Below, in pieces: positions 23,784 through 33,430 of a stretch of 52,820 nucleotides of DNA. The DNA is taken from contig MKVN01000030.1 in the NCBI GenBank assembly GCA_001898855.1, forward strand, positions 68,479 through 121,298, given 5' to 3'. Position numbers and translations under genes: made by a program. Position 1 is the stretch's first letter. Each line of letters starts with the position of its first letter. The DNA comes from Micrococcales bacterium 73-13. Its GTDB lineage: Bacteria > Actinomycetota > Actinomycetes > Actinomycetales > Microbacteriaceae. Under the pieces are notes generated by a model. It was not told the origin of the DNA, ran no database searches, and saw only the letters and a program-made list of their open reading frames with translations.

Positions 23784-24985
23784 GCGATCTCAGGCTGTTC
23801 ACCTCGGAGTCCGTCACCGAGGGCCACCCCGACAAGATGTGCGACCAGATCTCGGACGCCATCCTCGACGACATGCTCGCGCAGGACTCGGGCGCGCGCG
23901 TGGCCGTGGAGACGATGGTGACGACCGGGCTCGTGCACGTCGCCGGCGAGGTCACCACGAGCGGGTACTCGGACATCAACCGGATCGTCCGCGACACGGT
24001 GCTCGGCATCGGCTACAACTCCTCGGACGTCTGGTTCGACGGCCGCGCCTGCGGCGTCGAGGTCTCGATCGGCGGCCAGTCGCCGGACATCGCCCAGGGC
24101 GTCGACCACGCGATCGAGCACCGCGAGCAGGGCGGCACCGACGACCTCGACAGCCAGGGCGCCGGCGACCAGGGCATCATGTTCGGCTACGCGACGAACG
24201 AGACCGAGGTGCTCATGCCGCTGCCGATCTGGCTCGCGCACCGGCTCTCCGAGCGGCTCACCGCGGTGCGCAAGGGCGGCGAGCTGGACTGGCTGCGGCC
24301 CGACGGCAAGACCCAGGTCACCATCGGCTACGACGGCACGACGCCGAAGACGATCGACACCGTGGTCATCTCGACCCAGCACTCGCCGAGCATCTCGCTC
24401 GACGACCTGCGCGACGCCGTCGAGCGGGTCATCATCCGGCCGGTGCTCGAGCTCGTCGACCTCCCCTCGGCCGAGGCGAAGGTGCTCATCAACCCGACCG
24501 GCAAGTTCGAGATCGGCGGCCCGCACGGCGACGCCGGGCTCACCGGCCGGAAGATCATCGTCGACACCTACGGCGGCGCGAGCCGGCACGGCGGCGGCGC
24601 GTTCTCCGGCAAGGACCCCTCGAAGGTCGATCGCTCGGCCGCCTACGCGATGCGCTGGGTCGCGAAGAACGCCGTCGCCGCGGGCCTCGCCGACCGGCTC
24701 GAGATCCAGGTCGCCTACGCGATCGGCGTGGCCGCCCCGGTCGGCCTGTACGTCGAGGCGTTCGGCACCGAGCGGCTGCCGCTCGCGACGATCACGAGCG
24801 CGATCCGCGAGGTGTTCGACCTGCGTCCCAAGGCGATCGAGCGCGATCTGCAGCTGCGCGACCGCGGCGTCGTGTCCTACCAGGCGACGGCCGCCTACGG
24901 CCACTTCGGCCGCGAGCTGCCCGGCTTCACCTGGGAGCGGACCGACCGCGTCGACGACCTCCGCATCGCCGCCGGCCTCGCCTGA
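23780..24985 (+). CDS. metK: S-adenosylmethionine synthetase
   Basis: A 401-residue enzyme making SAM from methionine and ATP. Three MAT domains are present: [20 protein letters not shown] opens the first, [12 protein letters not shown] marks the ATP-binding hexapeptide region, and [18 protein letters not shown] is the phosphate-binding loop. GTG start overlaps coaBC and has AAGGAA upstream. Its product feeds the SAM-dependent methyltransferases encoded a few kilobases downstream (rsmB). Confidence 0.97.
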   Translation: MSDLRLFTSESVTEGHPDKMCDQISDAILDDMLAQDSGARVAVETMVTTGLVHVAGEVTTSGYSDINRIVRDTVLGIGYNSSDVWFDGRACGVEVSIGGQSPDIAQGVDHAIEHREQGGTDDLDSQGAGDQGIMFGYATNETEVLMPLPIWLAHRLSERLTAVRKGGELDWLRPDGKTQVTIGYDGTTPKTIDTVVISTQHSPSISLDDLRDAVERVIIRPVLELVDLPSAEAKVLINPTGKFEIGGPHGDAGLTGRKIIVDTYGGASRHGGGAFSGKDPSKVDRSAAYAMRWVAKNAVAAGLADRLEIQVAYAIGVAAPVGLYVEAFGTERLPLATITSAIREVFDLRPKAIERDLQLRDRGVVSYQATAAYGHFGRELPGFTWERTDRVDDLRIAAGLA

Positions 24986-25017
24986 CCTCCTCGGAGGCCG
25001 CGCGCCATGATGGTGTG

Positions 25018-26838
25018 ATGCGCCCGACCATCGCGCGCGTCGTGCTCGACTCGCCGCTGCCGCAGCTCGACCGGCTGTTCGACTACGCGATCCCGGCCGC
25101 GCTCCAGGAGGCCGCCCGCCCCGGCGTGCGCGTCCGCGTGCCGGTCCGCGCGGCCGGCCGGGTGATGGACGGCTGGATCGCGGAGCTCGCGGACGAGTCC
25201 TCCTTCGCCGGGACGCTCGCCGAGCTCGACGCGGTGGTCTCGCCGGTCCCGGTGCTCGCTCCCGACGTGTGGGCGCTCGCACGCCGGGTCGCCGACCGGG
25301 CCGCCGGCGTCGCCGCCGACGTGCTCCGGCTCGCGATCCCGAAGCGCCAGGCCCGGGCCGAGCAGTCCTGGCTCCGCGCGGACGCCGCGGCTCGGGCGGA
25401 GGACGGCGCCGTCGATCCGGGCGCTCCCGTGCCCGCGCCCCGGGTCCCCGACTATCCCGCCGAGCTCGCGGCCGCCGTCGCCGCGGGGGAGCGCCTCGTC
25501 GTCCAGGCGATCCCCGAGCCGGACGGCTGGGTCGCCGCGCTCGTCGGGCTCGCCGAGGTCGCCGTCGGGGCCGGCCGCAGCGCGATCCTGGCCGTGCCGG
25601 ACCGGCACGACGTCGAGCGGGTGACGGCCGCGCTCGAGACCGCGGTCGGGGCCGACCGCGTGCTCCGGGTGGACGCCGATCAGCCGGCCGCGGCGCGCTA
25701 CCGGGCGTTCCTGACCGCCGGCGCCCGCGCCGGGCTCGCGATCGTCGGCACCCGCTCGGCGGTGTACGCGCCCGCGGTCGACCTCGGGCTCATCGCGCTC
25801 TGGGACGACGGCGACTCCGCGTACCAGGAGCCCCTGGCGCCCGGCGTGCACGCCCGCGACGCGGCGCTGGTCCGCCAGGAGCTGGCGGGGTGCGCGCTCG
25901 TGCTGCTCGCCCACAGCCCGAGCGCCGAGGCCGAGCGGCTGCTCGAGCTCGGCTGGTGCCGCTCGATCGGCTTCGCGGCGCGCCGGCCGCCGAGCGTCAT
26001 CCCGACCGCGCTGCAGCGCGGCGGCGACCGGCTCGCCGAGCACGCCCGCATCCCGCCCAGCGCCTGGCGGGCCGCGTCCGAGGCGGTCGTCGCCGGGCCG
26101 GTGCTGCTGCAGGTCGCCCGGCCCGGCGACGACGCGCCGAGCGGCAGCGGCCGGACCGCGACCGAGCTCGGGCGGGCCTTCCCGCAGGCGAGGGTGGTCG
26201 TCTCCGACGGCGCGCACCGGCTGGCCGAGGTCGGCCCCGAGCCCGCCCTGGTGATCGCCACCAGGGGCGCCGAGCCGGTCGCGGTCGGCGGCTATCGGGC
26301 GATCCTGCTGCTCGACGGCGAGCGGATGCTCGCCCGCGAGTCGCTGCGGGTCGTCGAGGACGCGCTGCGCACCTGGTCGAACGCGATCGCCCTGGCCGCG
26401 CCCGGCGCGACCGCCTACCTCGTCGGCGTCGGCGGGCCCGTCGCGACCGCGCTCGCCCGGTGGCGGCAGTCCGAGGTGGTGCGCACGGAGCTCGCCGAGC
26501 GGCAGGCGCTGCGGCTGCCGCCGGCCGTGCGCACCGCGACGCTGACCGGAGACCCGGCCGCGGTCGAGGCGGCCGTCGCCGCCGCGGGCATCGAGACGAC
26601 GGACGTCATCGGGCCCGTCGCCGAGCAGGACGGCCTGGTCCGGGTCGTGGTCCGCTTCGACTACCGGCGCGGCGCCGAGGTCGCCGCCGCGCTGCGCACC
26701 GAGCTGGTCCGGCACGCGACCGGTCGCCGGGCCGCCAGGCGGGTCCACCCGGCGAGGGCCCCGGCGCTGCGCGTGCGGATGGACGACCCCGAGCCGTTCG
26801 TCGGGGAGCGCGCCGGAGTCGGGAGAATGGAGCGGTGA
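25018..26838 (+). CDS. priA: PriA-like primosomal protein without helicase or zinc motifs
   Basis: A 606-residue protein recognised by its N-terminal 3'-DNA-binding domain (ARVVLDSPLPQLDRLFDYAI, VRVPVRAAGR) and its position between metK and fmt. The Walker A expected near residue 165 is replaced by QAIPEPDGWVA, and the DEEH box by LWDDGDSAYQEP. The cysteine-rich zinc-binding insert is missing; only isolated cysteines remain. Actinobacterial PriA proteins are known to lack detectable helicase motifs, so this is lineage-typical and probably structural or DNA-binding only. CATGAT lies 6 nt before the ATG and no Shine-Dalgarno is near, so the mRNA may be leaderless. Confidence 0.9.
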   Translation: MRPTIARVVLDSPLPQLDRLFDYAIPAALQEAARPGVRVRVPVRAAGRVMDGWIAELADESSFAGTLAELDAVVSPVPVLAPDVWALARRVADRAAGVAADVLRLAIPKRQARAEQSWLRADAAARAEDGAVDPGAPVPAPRVPDYPAELAAAVAAGERLVVQAIPEPDGWVAALVGLAEVAVGAGRSAILAVPDRHDVERVTAALETAVGADRVLRVDADQPAAARYRAFLTAGARAGLAIVGTRSAVYAPAVDLGLIALWDDGDSAYQEPLAPGVHARDAALVRQELAGCALVLLAHSPSAEAERLLELGWCRSIGFAARRPPSVIPTALQRGGDRLAEHARIPPSAWRAASEAVVAGPVLLQVARPGDDAPSGSGRTATELGRAFPQARVVVSDGAHRLAEVGPEPALVIATRGAEPVAVGGYRAILLLDGERMLARESLRVVEDALRTWSNAIALAAPGATAYLVGVGGPVATALARWRQSEVVRTELAERQALRLPPAVRTATLTGDPAAVEAAVAAAGIETTDVIGPVAEQDGLVRVVVRFDYRRGAEVAAALRTELVRHATGRRAARRVHPARAPALRVRMDDPEPFVGERAGVGRMER

Positions 26839-27791
26839 ACCTCGCAGAGCCCGCGGCCGGCGCGCCGCTGCGCATCGCGTTCGCCGGCAGCCCGGCGGCC
26901 GCGGTGCCGTCGCTCGACGCGCTGCTCGCGTCGCGGCACGAGGTGGTCACGGTCGTCACCCGCGAGGACTCGCCGATCGGCCGCCGACGGGTCCTGACGC
27001 CGACGCCGGTGGCCGCCCGCGCCGGGTCGGCCGGCGTCCCGGTCGTCCGCGCCGACCGGCTGGACGAGACGGCGACCCGGGCGATCCTCGCGGCCGAGCC
27101 CGACCTCGGCGTCATCGTCGCCTACGGCGGTCTGGTCCGGGAGCCGCTGCTCTCGGCCCCGCGGCTCGGCTGGATCAACCTGCACTTCTCGCTGCTGCCG
27201 CGCTGGCGGGGCGCAGCGCCGGTGCAGCACGCGCTGCTGGCAGACGACCGGGAGACCGGGGTCTGCGTCTTCCGCCTCGTCCCCGAGCTGGACGCCGGGC
27301 CGGTCTACGCCCGCCTCGTGGAGCCGATCGGGCGCTTCCAGACCGCGGGCTCGCTGCTGGAGCGGCTCGCCGGCATCGGCGCCGGAGTGCTCGCCGGGGT
27401 CGTCGACGGGCTCGCGGACGGCACCGCCGTCGCGACGCCGCAGACCGGCGAGCCGACGTTCGCCGGCAAGCTCGGCATCGCGGACGGCGTGCTCGACTGG
27501 TCGCGCGGCGCGCAGGAGCTCGACCGCCGGATCCGTGCGACGTCGCCGGAGCCGGGCGCCTCGACGACGCTCGACGGGCAGCGGTTCAAGGTCGTCGAGG
27601 CCGTCCCCGCGCACGACGGCCCCCAGCTGCCGCCAGGACGAGCCGAGCTGTTCGGTCGGCGGGTGCTGGTCGGGACCGGCTCGGGGCTCCTCGAGCTGCT
27701 GACGGTGACGCCGTTCGGGCGCCCGCGGATGGCCGCGGCCGACTGGTTCCGCGGCCGCCCCCGCGACGAGGCGACGGTGCTCGGTGGCTGA
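26835..27791 (+). CDS. fmt: Methionyl-tRNA formyltransferase
   Basis: A 318-residue enzyme that formylates initiator Met-tRNA using 10-formyl-THF. It has the catalytic LHFSLLPRWRGAAPVQHAL segment with the Asn-His-Asp triad region (INLHFS, LDAGP) and a C-terminal beta domain. The early loop is TREDSPIGRRRVLTPTPV. The start GTG overlaps the priA stop, and GAGAAT (26823-26828) sits exactly 6 nt before it, as at trpE. The 3' end overlaps rsmB by 8 nt. No def gene is next to it here. Confidence 0.95.
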   Translation: MNLAEPAAGAPLRIAFAGSPAAAVPSLDALLASRHEVVTVVTREDSPIGRRRVLTPTPVAARAGSAGVPVVRADRLDETATRAILAAEPDLGVIVAYGGLVREPLLSAPRLGWINLHFSLLPRWRGAAPVQHALLADDRETGVCVFRLVPELDAGPVYARLVEPIGRFQTAGSLLERLAGIGAGVLAGVVDGLADGTAVATPQTGEPTFAGKLGIADGVLDWSRGAQELDRRIRATSPEPGASTTLDGQRFKVVEAVPAHDGPQLPPGRAELFGRRVLVGTGSGLLELLTVTPFGRPRMAAADWFRGRPRDEATVLGG

Positions 27792-29142
27792 CGGCGCCCG
27801 CTCGGTCGCGCTCGACGTGCTGCACGCCGTCGAGGCCTCGGATGCCTACGCGAACCTGCTGCTGCCAGCGCGGATCGCCGCGGCGGGCCTCGACGAGCGC
27901 GACGCGGCGCTCGCGACCGAGCTGACCTACGGCACCCTCCGCCGCCGCGGCCTCTACGACGCCGTCATCGCGCTCGCCGCGAACCGGCCGGTCGCCGACA
28001 TCGACCCGCGCTCCCTCGACATCCTGCGGCTCGGCGTCCACCAGCTGCTCGCCATGCGCATCCCGTCGCACGCGGCCGTCGGAGAGACCGTGCGCCTGGT
28101 GCGCAAGGAGTCCGCGAGAGGCTTCGTGAACGGCGTGCTGCGCGCCGTCTCGCGCGCCGAGCCGGACGAATGGATCGAGCGCGCCGTCGCGACGGCGCGC
28201 AGCGGAGAGGAGGCGCTCGCCATCCGGCACTCGCATCCGCTCTGGGTGGTCCGCGCGCTGCGGCAGGCGCTCGTCGCCGAGGGACGCGAGGACGAGCTCG
28301 AGGCCGCGCTCGCCGCCGACAACGTCGCGCCCGCGGTCGCGCTCGCGGCGCTGCCCGGGCTCTCCGACACCGGCGAGCTGCTCGCCGGCGGCGCGCGACC
28401 GGCCCCGTACTCGCCGGTCGGCGCGATCCTGCCCGGCGGGGACCCGACCCGCCTGCCTCCCGTCGCGGCCGGTCGCGCCCGGGTGCAGGACGAGGGCTCC
28501 CAGCTCGCCGCGCTCGCGCTCTCCCGCGCACGGCCCGTCGAGCCCGGGGAGCGCTGGCTGGACCTGTGCGCGGGTCCGGGCGGCAAGGCCGCCCTGCTCG
28601 CGGCCGAGGCGGCGGCCGGCGGCGCCTCGCTCACCGCCAACGAGCTCGTCCCGGCGCGGGTCGGCCTGGTCCGCCGCGCGCTCGCCCCGTTCGGCGATGC
28701 GGTGCGGGTGGTCGAGTCGGACGGGACGACCCTCGGCGAGCGGGAGCCCGCCGCCTTCGACCGGGTGCTGCTCGACGCGCCCTGCACCGGCCTCGGCGCG
28801 CTCCGCCGCCGCCCCGAGGCGCGCTGGCGCAAGCAGCCGGCCGACGTGCCCGGTCTCGGCGAGCTGCAGTCGCGGCTGCTCGACTCGGCGATCGCCGCGG
28901 TGCGGCCCGGCGGCCTCGTCGCCTACGTCACCTGCTCGCCGCACGCGGCCGAGACCCGCGCCGTGATCTCCGCGGCGCTGCGGAGGCACCCGGGGGTGCG
29001 CGCCCTGGACACCGGGGAGGCGCTGCAGCGCGTCGCCCTCGAGCCGCTCGACCTCGCACCCGGCGCGCACGCCCAGCTCTGGCCGCACCGCACCGGCACC
29101 GACGCGATGTTCGTCCAGCTGCTCGAGCGGACCGCCGACTGA
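27784..29142 (+). CDS. rsmB: 16S rRNA (cytosine-C5)-methyltransferase, RsmB/Sun family
   Basis: A 452-residue protein with an N-terminal NusB-like RNA-binding domain (about 1-140; [20 protein letters not shown]) and a C-terminal Rossmann SAM domain ([16 protein letters not shown]). Both catalytic cysteines are present: Cys334 in DAPCTGLG and Cys384 in VTCSPH. In E. coli RsmB makes m5C967. GTG start within the end of fmt (8-nt overlap). Confidence 0.95.
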   Translation: MADGARSVALDVLHAVEASDAYANLLLPARIAAAGLDERDAALATELTYGTLRRRGLYDAVIALAANRPVADIDPRSLDILRLGVHQLLAMRIPSHAAVGETVRLVRKESARGFVNGVLRAVSRAEPDEWIERAVATARSGEEALAIRHSHPLWVVRALRQALVAEGREDELEAALAADNVAPAVALAALPGLSDTGELLAGGARPAPYSPVGAILPGGDPTRLPPVAAGRARVQDEGSQLAALALSRARPVEPGERWLDLCAGPGGKAALLAAEAAAGGASLTANELVPARVGLVRRALAPFGDAVRVVESDGTTLGEREPAAFDRVLLDAPCTGLGALRRRPEARWRKQPADVPGLGELQSRLLDSAIAAVRPGGLVAYVTCSPHAAETRAVISAALRRHPGVRALDTGEALQRVALEPLDLAPGAHAQLWPHRTGTDAMFVQLLERTAD

Positions 29143-29159
29143 GCCCGCGGGCGGCCCGA

Positions 29160-29165
29160 TACGGT
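29160..29165 (+). promoter_or_regulatory. -10 hexamer for leaderless rpe
   Basis: TACGGT, then 6 nt, then the rpe ATG at 29172. The 29-nt rsmB-rpe gap therefore probably holds a promoter. Confidence 0.5.
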
Positions 29166-29171
29166 GGTGGC

Positions 29172-29849
29172 ATGGCGAGCGTCCGCATCAACCCCTCCAT
29201 CCTCGCCGCGGACTTCGCCCGCATGGCCGACGAGCTCGCGCGGATCGCGAACGCCGACCTGGTGCACGTCGACGTGATGGACAACCACTTCGTGCCGAAC
29301 CTCACGTTCGGCCCGCAGATGGTCGAGCGGATCGCCGCGACCAGCCCGGTGCCGCTCGACGTGCACCTGATGATCGACGAGCCGGGCCGCTGGGCGCCCG
29401 GCTACGCGAGGCTCGGCGCCGCGAGCGTCACCTTCCACGCGGAGGCCGCCGAGGCCGCCGGCGACGACCTCGCGGGGCTCGCCGGAGCGCTGCGCGCCGC
29501 CGGCGCCAGGGCCGGTCTCGCGATCAATCCCGGCACGCCCGTCGAGCCGTACCTGGACCTGCTGCCGGCGTTCGACCAGCTGCTCGTCATGACGGTCGAG
29601 CCCGGCTTCGGCGGCCAGTCGTTCATCGCCGACGTGATGCCGAAGGTCGCGACGGTCCGCGCCGCGCTGCAGGGCACCGACCTCGACGTCTGGCTGCAGG
29701 TCGACGGCGGGGTGACCCGCGACACGATCGCGATCGCCGCCGACCACGGCGCCGACACGTTCGTCGCCGGCTCCGCCGTGTTCCGCGCCGCCGACCCCGC
29801 GGCGGAGATCGACGCGCTCCGCGAGATCGCGAGCAGCCACGCGCACTAG
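29172..29849 (+). CDS. rpe: Ribulose-phosphate 3-epimerase
   Basis: A 225-residue TIM-barrel enzyme interconverting ribulose 5-phosphate and xylulose 5-phosphate. Metal and catalytic residues are in [40 protein letters not shown] and the VDGGV loop with the catalytic Asp. It supplies the pentose phosphate pool used for PRPP by the pyr, his and trp genes nearby. TACGGT 6 nt before the ATG suggests leaderless expression. Confidence 0.96.
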   Translation: MASVRINPSILAADFARMADELARIANADLVHVDVMDNHFVPNLTFGPQMVERIAATSPVPLDVHLMIDEPGRWAPGYARLGAASVTFHAEAAEAAGDDLAGLAGALRAAGARAGLAINPGTPVEPYLDLLPAFDQLLVMTVEPGFGGQSFIADVMPKVATVRAALQGTDLDVWLQVDGGVTRDTIAIAADHGADTFVAGSAVFRAADPAAEIDALREIASSHAH

Positions 29850-29964
29850 CGCCGAGCGGGACCGCGTCGCAGGCCGACTGCGCGCCGCCGGATCGGTCTT
29901 CGCGGAGGACGAGGCGGCGATCCTGCTCGACGCCGCCCGGGACCGCGCCGAGCTCGAGGCGCTC

Positions 29965-30636
29965 GTGTCGCGCCGCGTCGCCGGCGAGCCGCTCGAGCAC
30001 CTCGTCGGCTGGGTCGACTTCGGCGGGCTGCGGCTCTCGGTCGGACCCGGCGTCTTCGTCCCGCGCCAGCGCTCTCGGCTCCTCGCGCGAGCCGCGGTGC
30101 GCGCCGCGGCGGCGCACGAGCACCCGGTCGTGCTCGAGGCCTATGCGGGCGCCGCGCCGATCGCCGCGGCCGTCGCGGCGGCGCTGCCGGCCGCCGAGGT
30201 GCACGCCGCCGACATCGACCCGGGCGCGCTGCGCCGGGCCGGGGAGAACCTGCCGCCCGGCGCCGGCGTCCACGCCTCCGCCTGCCTCGTCGGGCTGCCC
30301 GACGGCCTGCGCGGCCGAATCGTCGTCATCGCGGCGGTGCCGCCCTACGTCCCGGACGACGAGCTCGGGCTCCTCCCGAGCGACCGACGGGCGCACGAGC
30401 CCGCGATCGCGCTGCTCGGCGGCGCCGACGGCCTCGACCACGTGCGCGAGCTCATCGACGCCGCCGCCGAGTGGCTCGCGCCCGGCGGCCGCGTCCTCGT
30501 CGAGCTCAGCCGCCGGCAGGGGCGCGCGGCGGCCGCCGCCGCCCGGCGCGCGGGCTATCGCGCCTCCTACCGCACCGGTCCCGACCGCCAAACCGCGATC
30601 CTCGACCTGCGCGCGCGAGCCGACGGGGTCTCCTAG
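29965..30636 (+). CDS. Degenerate PrmC/HemK-like methyltransferase homologue
   Basis: From the first usable start (GTG 29965) the product has 223 residues. It resembles the actinobacterial PrmC-related family, with [28 protein letters not shown] and [15 protein letters not shown]. However, the frame is open and homologous for about 30-38 codons upstream (for example [17 protein letters not shown]), and no ATG, GTG or TTG lies in frame between the stop at 29713 and 29965. A CTG at 29878 is possible. The SAM motif I is eroded to [10 protein letters not shown], and the catalytic NPPY (NAPY in this family) reads VPPY. It may be a pseudo-enzyme, a decaying gene, or use a non-standard start. It follows rpe by 115 nt from this GTG, but the open frame itself overlaps rpe. 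Confidence 0.65.
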   Translation: MSRRVAGEPLEHLVGWVDFGGLRLSVGPGVFVPRQRSRLLARAAVRAAAAHEHPVVLEAYAGAAPIAAAVAAALPAAEVHAADIDPGALRRAGENLPPGAGVHASACLVGLPDGLRGRIVVIAAVPPYVPDDELGLLPSDRRAHEPAIALLGGADGLDHVRELIDAAAEWLAPGGRVLVELSRRQGRAAAAAARRAGYRASYRTGPDRQTAILDLRARADGVS

Positions 30637-30639
30637 GCT
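30634..30639 (+). promoter_or_regulatory. -10 hexamer for the FKBP gene, built on a stop codon
   Basis: TAGGCT begins with the TAG stop of the upstream methyltransferase-like gene and ends 8 nt before the ATG at 30648. No Shine-Dalgarno is present. Confidence 0.45.
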
Positions 30640-30647
30640 GGACCACC

Positions 30648-31016
30648 ATGAGCGAGAAGACCAAGCCCGAGATCGACTTCATCGAGGGCCCCGAGCCCGA
30701 GGAGCTCGTCATCACCGACCTCGAGGTCGGCGACGGCGCCGAGGCGAAGCCCGGGGACCGGGTCGAGGTGCACTACGTCGGGGTGGACTTCGAGTCCGGC
30801 GCCGAGTTCGACTCCTCGTGGGGCCGCGGCCAGTCGATCGAGTTCCCGCTCGCCGGTCTCATCGCGGGCTGGCAGGAGGGCATCCCCGGCATGCGGGTGG
30901 GCGGCCGCCGCCAGCTCGTCATCCCGCCGGAGCTCGCCTACGGCCCCGAGGGCGCCGGCCACCGCCTCTCCGGCCGCACCCTGATCTTCGTCATCGACCT
31001 CCTCCGCGTCGCCTGA
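30648..31016 (+). CDS. FKBP-type peptidyl-prolyl isomerase
   Basis: A 122-residue cytoplasmic protein with one FKBP domain at about residues 37-120: [20 protein letters not shown], then [20 protein letters not shown], then IPPELAYG and a closing FVIDLL strand. There is no signal peptide or lipobox. Substrates are unknown. It is probably transcribed from the TAGGCT overlapping the previous stop codon and is followed by a separate hisE promoter. Confidence 0.95.
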   Translation: MSEKTKPEIDFIEGPEPEELVITDLEVGDGAEAKPGDRVEVHYVGVDFESGAEFDSSWGRGQSIEFPLAGLIAGWQEGIPGMRVGGRRQLVIPPELAYGPEGAGHRLSGRTLIFVIDLLRVA

Positions 31017-31047
31017 GCCGCCCGCGCCCTGGGGCGAAGAGTCCCGG

Positions 31048-31053
31048 TACCCT
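31048..31053 (+). promoter_or_regulatory. -10 hexamer for leaderless hisE-hisG
   Basis: TACCCT ends 7 nt before the hisE GTG at 31061, with no Shine-Dalgarno between. Confidence 0.5.
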
Positions 31054-31060
31054 GGATGCC

Positions 31061-31324
31061 GTGAAGACCTTCGACGCGCTGTACGCCGAGCTCAGCGAGA
31101 AGGCGACCGCACGGTCGGAGGGCTCCGGCACGGTCGCGCTGCTCGACGCCGGCGTGCACGCGATCGGCAAGAAGATCGTCGAGGAGGCCGCCGAGGTCTG
31201 GATGGCCGCCGAGCACGAGTCGAAGGACGACGCGGCCCTCGAGATCTCGCAGCTGCTGTATCACCTGCAGGTCCTCATGCTCGCGACCGGGATCGAGCCG
31301 GAGGACGTCTGGCGACATCTCTGA
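31061..31324 (+). CDS. hisE: Phosphoribosyl-ATP pyrophosphatase
   Basis: An 87-residue MazG-like all-alpha enzyme for step 2 of histidine synthesis. The metal-binding [18 protein letters not shown] helix is intact. It is separate from hisI, as usual in Actinobacteria. GTG start with a -10 hexamer 7 nt upstream. hisG follows by 46 nt. Confidence 0.95.
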   Translation: MKTFDALYAELSEKATARSEGSGTVALLDAGVHAIGKKIVEEAAEVWMAAEHESKDDAALEISQLLYHLQVLMLATGIEPEDVWRHL

Positions 31325-31370
31325 TCGCCGACGCCCGACCCACCGACCCCGAACCCAGAAGGCAGCGACC

Positions 31371-32210
31371 ATGCTGAGAATCGCGGTGCCCAACAAGGGC
31401 ACGCTCTCCGAGACCGCCGTGGAGATGCTCCACGAGGCCGGCTACGCGCAGCGGCGGGACCCCCGCGCGCTCTCCGTGCGCGACGAGCGCAACGACGTCG
31501 AGTTCTTCTACCTGCGCCCACGCGACATCGCGACCTACGTCGGCTCGGGCGCGCTCGACGTCGGCATCACCGGCCGGGACCTGCTGCTCGACTCGCGCAG
31601 CGCCGCGCAGGAGGTCGCCGCCCTCGACTTCGGGCACTCGACGTTCCGCTTCGCGGGCCCGCCGGCGGCGTTCGCCGGGCTGGCGGAGCTGGCCGGCCTG
31701 CGGGTCGCCACCAGCTACGTCAACCTGGTCGGGGACTTCCTCGCCCGCAACGGCGTGCAGGTGCAGATGGTCGGCCTCGACGGCGCGGTGGAGTCCTCGG
31801 TCAAGCTCGGCGTCGCCGACGCGGTGGCGGACGTGGTGAGCACCGGCTCGACGCTGCGCGCCCAGGGCCTGGAGATCTTCGGCCCGGTGATCCTGGAGTC
31901 CGAGGCGGTGCTGGTCAGCGCGAACCCGGCGCTGCCGGGGATCTCGACCCTGCTGCACCGGCTGCGCGGCGTCCTCGTCGCCCGGCAGTACGTGCTCGTC
32001 GACTACGACGTCGAGAAGTCGAGGCTCGAGGCGGCGACCCGGATCACGCCCGGCATCGAGTCGCCGACGGTGTCGCCGCTGCACGACCCGGACTGGGTCG
32101 CGGTCCGCGCGATGGTGCCGCGCGCCGACACGAACCACGTCATGGACGAGCTGTACGCCGTCGGCGCGCGGGCGATCCTGGTCACCGCGATCCACGCCGC
32201 GAGGATCTGA
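31371..32210 (+). CDS. hisG: ATP phosphoribosyltransferase, long form
   Basis: A 279-residue long-form enzyme catalysing step 1 of histidine synthesis, with a C-terminal histidine-binding ACT-like domain (about 205-279) for feedback inhibition. It opens [25 protein letters not shown] and the PRPP-binding [15 protein letters not shown] segment are clear. AGAAGGCAG precedes the ATG. A GC hairpin lies between it and hisF. Confidence 0.96.
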   Translation: MLRIAVPNKGTLSETAVEMLHEAGYAQRRDPRALSVRDERNDVEFFYLRPRDIATYVGSGALDVGITGRDLLLDSRSAAQEVAALDFGHSTFRFAGPPAAFAGLAELAGLRVATSYVNLVGDFLARNGVQVQMVGLDGAVESSVKLGVADAVADVVSTGSTLRAQGLEIFGPVILESEAVLVSANPALPGISTLLHRLRGVLVARQYVLVDYDVEKSRLEAATRITPGIESPTVSPLHDPDWVAVRAMVPRADTNHVMDELYAVGARAILVTAIHAARI

Positions 32211-32212
32211 GA

Positions 32213-32230
32213 CGCGCCCGGACCGGCGCG
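32213..32230 (+). other. GC hairpin between hisG and hisF
   Basis: CGCGCC (32213-32218) and GGCGCG (32225-32230) form a 6-bp stem with a 6-nt loop in the 37-nt hisG-hisF gap, just before the hisF Shine-Dalgarno. It could be a partial terminator, a processing site, or chance in GC-rich DNA. Confidence 0.3.
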
Positions 32231-32247
32231 GGAAGGGAGAGCACGCG

Positions 32248-33048
32248 ATGACCCTCGCGATGCGCGTGATCCCCTGCCTCGACGTCTCCGCCGGCCGGGT
32301 CGTCAAGGGGGTCAACTTCGAGAACCTCCGCGACGCCGGCGACCCCGTCGAGCTCGCGCGACGCTACGGCGCGGAGGGCGCCGACGAGCTGACGTTCCTC
32401 GACGTGTCCGCGACGGTCGACGACCGCGCGACGATGTACGACGTCGTGCGGCAGACGGCGGAGCAGGTCTTCATCCCGCTGACGGTCGGCGGCGGGGTCC
32501 GCTCGGTCGAGGACGTCGCCCGGCTGCAGGGGCACGGGGCGGACAAGGTCGGCGTCAACTCGGCGGCGATCGCCCGCCCCGCGCTCGTCGACGAGATCGC
32601 CGACCGCTTCGGCGCGCAGGTGCTCGTGCTCTCGCTCGACGTCCGACGCAGCCGGCGGACCGAGTCGGGCTTCGTCGTCACGACGCACGGCGGACGCCAG
32701 GAGACCGCGCTCGACGCGCTCGCCTGGGCGGCGGAGGCGATCGAGCGCGGCGCGGGGGAGCTCCTCGTCAACTCGATCGACGCCGACGGCACCAGGCAGG
32801 GCTTCGACCTCGAGCTGATCGGCGCGATGCGCGCCATCAGCCGGGTGCCGATCATCGCCAGCGGCGGGGCCGGCGCCGCGCGCCACTTCCCGCCGGCCGT
32901 CGCGGCCGGCGCCGACGCGGTGCTCGCGGCGAGCGTGTTCCACGACGGCATCCTGACGGTCGGCGAGGTCAAGGCCGAGCTGGCCGCGGCCGGCGCCATC
33001 GTCCGGGCCGACCCCCGGCCACCGAGCGAGCGGAGCGAGTCGAGATGA
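32248..33048 (+). CDS. hisF: Imidazole glycerol phosphate synthase, cyclase subunit
   Basis: A 266-residue TIM barrel that uses ammonia from HisH to form IGP and AICAR. Catalytic Asp12 is in [14 protein letters not shown] and the second catalytic Asp in [21 protein letters not shown] and IASGGAG are the phosphate and substrate loops. Its partner hisH is not in the window. GGAAGGGAG serves the ATG. ATGA overlap with hisI. Confidence 0.96.
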   Translation: MTLAMRVIPCLDVSAGRVVKGVNFENLRDAGDPVELARRYGAEGADELTFLDVSATVDDRATMYDVVRQTAEQVFIPLTVGGGVRSVEDVARLQGHGADKVGVNSAAIARPALVDEIADRFGAQVLVLSLDVRRSRRTESGFVVTTHGGRQETALDALAWAAEAIERGAGELLVNSIDADGTRQGFDLELIGAMRAISRVPIIASGGAGAARHFPPAVAAGADAVLAASVFHDGILTVGEVKAELAAAGAIVRADPRPPSERSESR

Positions 33049-33407
33049 ACGGACGCGACGACGTCGAGGCGGTCCTCGACCGCGCGCGATTCAAGGACGA
33101 CGGGCTGCTGCCGGCGATCGTCCAGGCCGCCGGCAGCGGCGAGGTCCTGATGCTCGGCTACATGGATCGGGAGGCGCTGCGGCGCACCCTGACGGAGGGC
33201 CGGGTGACCTACTGGAGCCGCAGCCGCCAGGAGTACTGGCGCAAGGGCGACACCAGCGGCCACGTGCAGTACGTCCGGGCCGCCGCGCTAGACTGCGACG
33301 GCGACACCCTGCTCGTCACCGTGGAGCAGATCGGCCCGGCCTGCCACACCGGCGCGCGCTCCTGCTTCGAGGTCGACCCGCTCGACCCCGTGGTCGGCGG
33401 GGCATGA
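33045..33407 (+). CDS. hisI: Phosphoribosyl-AMP cyclohydrolase
   Basis: A 120-residue zinc enzyme for step 3 of histidine synthesis. Metal sites are the DCDGD acid cluster and the cysteines of CHTGARSCF, with [15 protein letters not shown] typical of the family. It is a stand-alone HisI, not fused to HisE. Start overlaps hisF stop (ATGA). Confidence 0.96.
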   Translation: MNGRDDVEAVLDRARFKDDGLLPAIVQAAGSGEVLMLGYMDREALRRTLTEGRVTYWSRSRQEYWRKGDTSGHVQYVRAAALDCDGDTLLVTVEQIGPACHTGARSCFEVDPLDPVVGGA

Positions 33408-33418
33408 GCCGGGTCCGC

Positions 33419-33424
33419 TAGCGT
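33419..33424 (+). promoter_or_regulatory. -10 hexamer for the DUF2510/DUF805 gene
   Basis: TAGCGT ends exactly 6 nt before the ATG at 33431; no Shine-Dalgarno. Confidence 0.5.
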
Positions 33425-33430
33425 TCCGGT

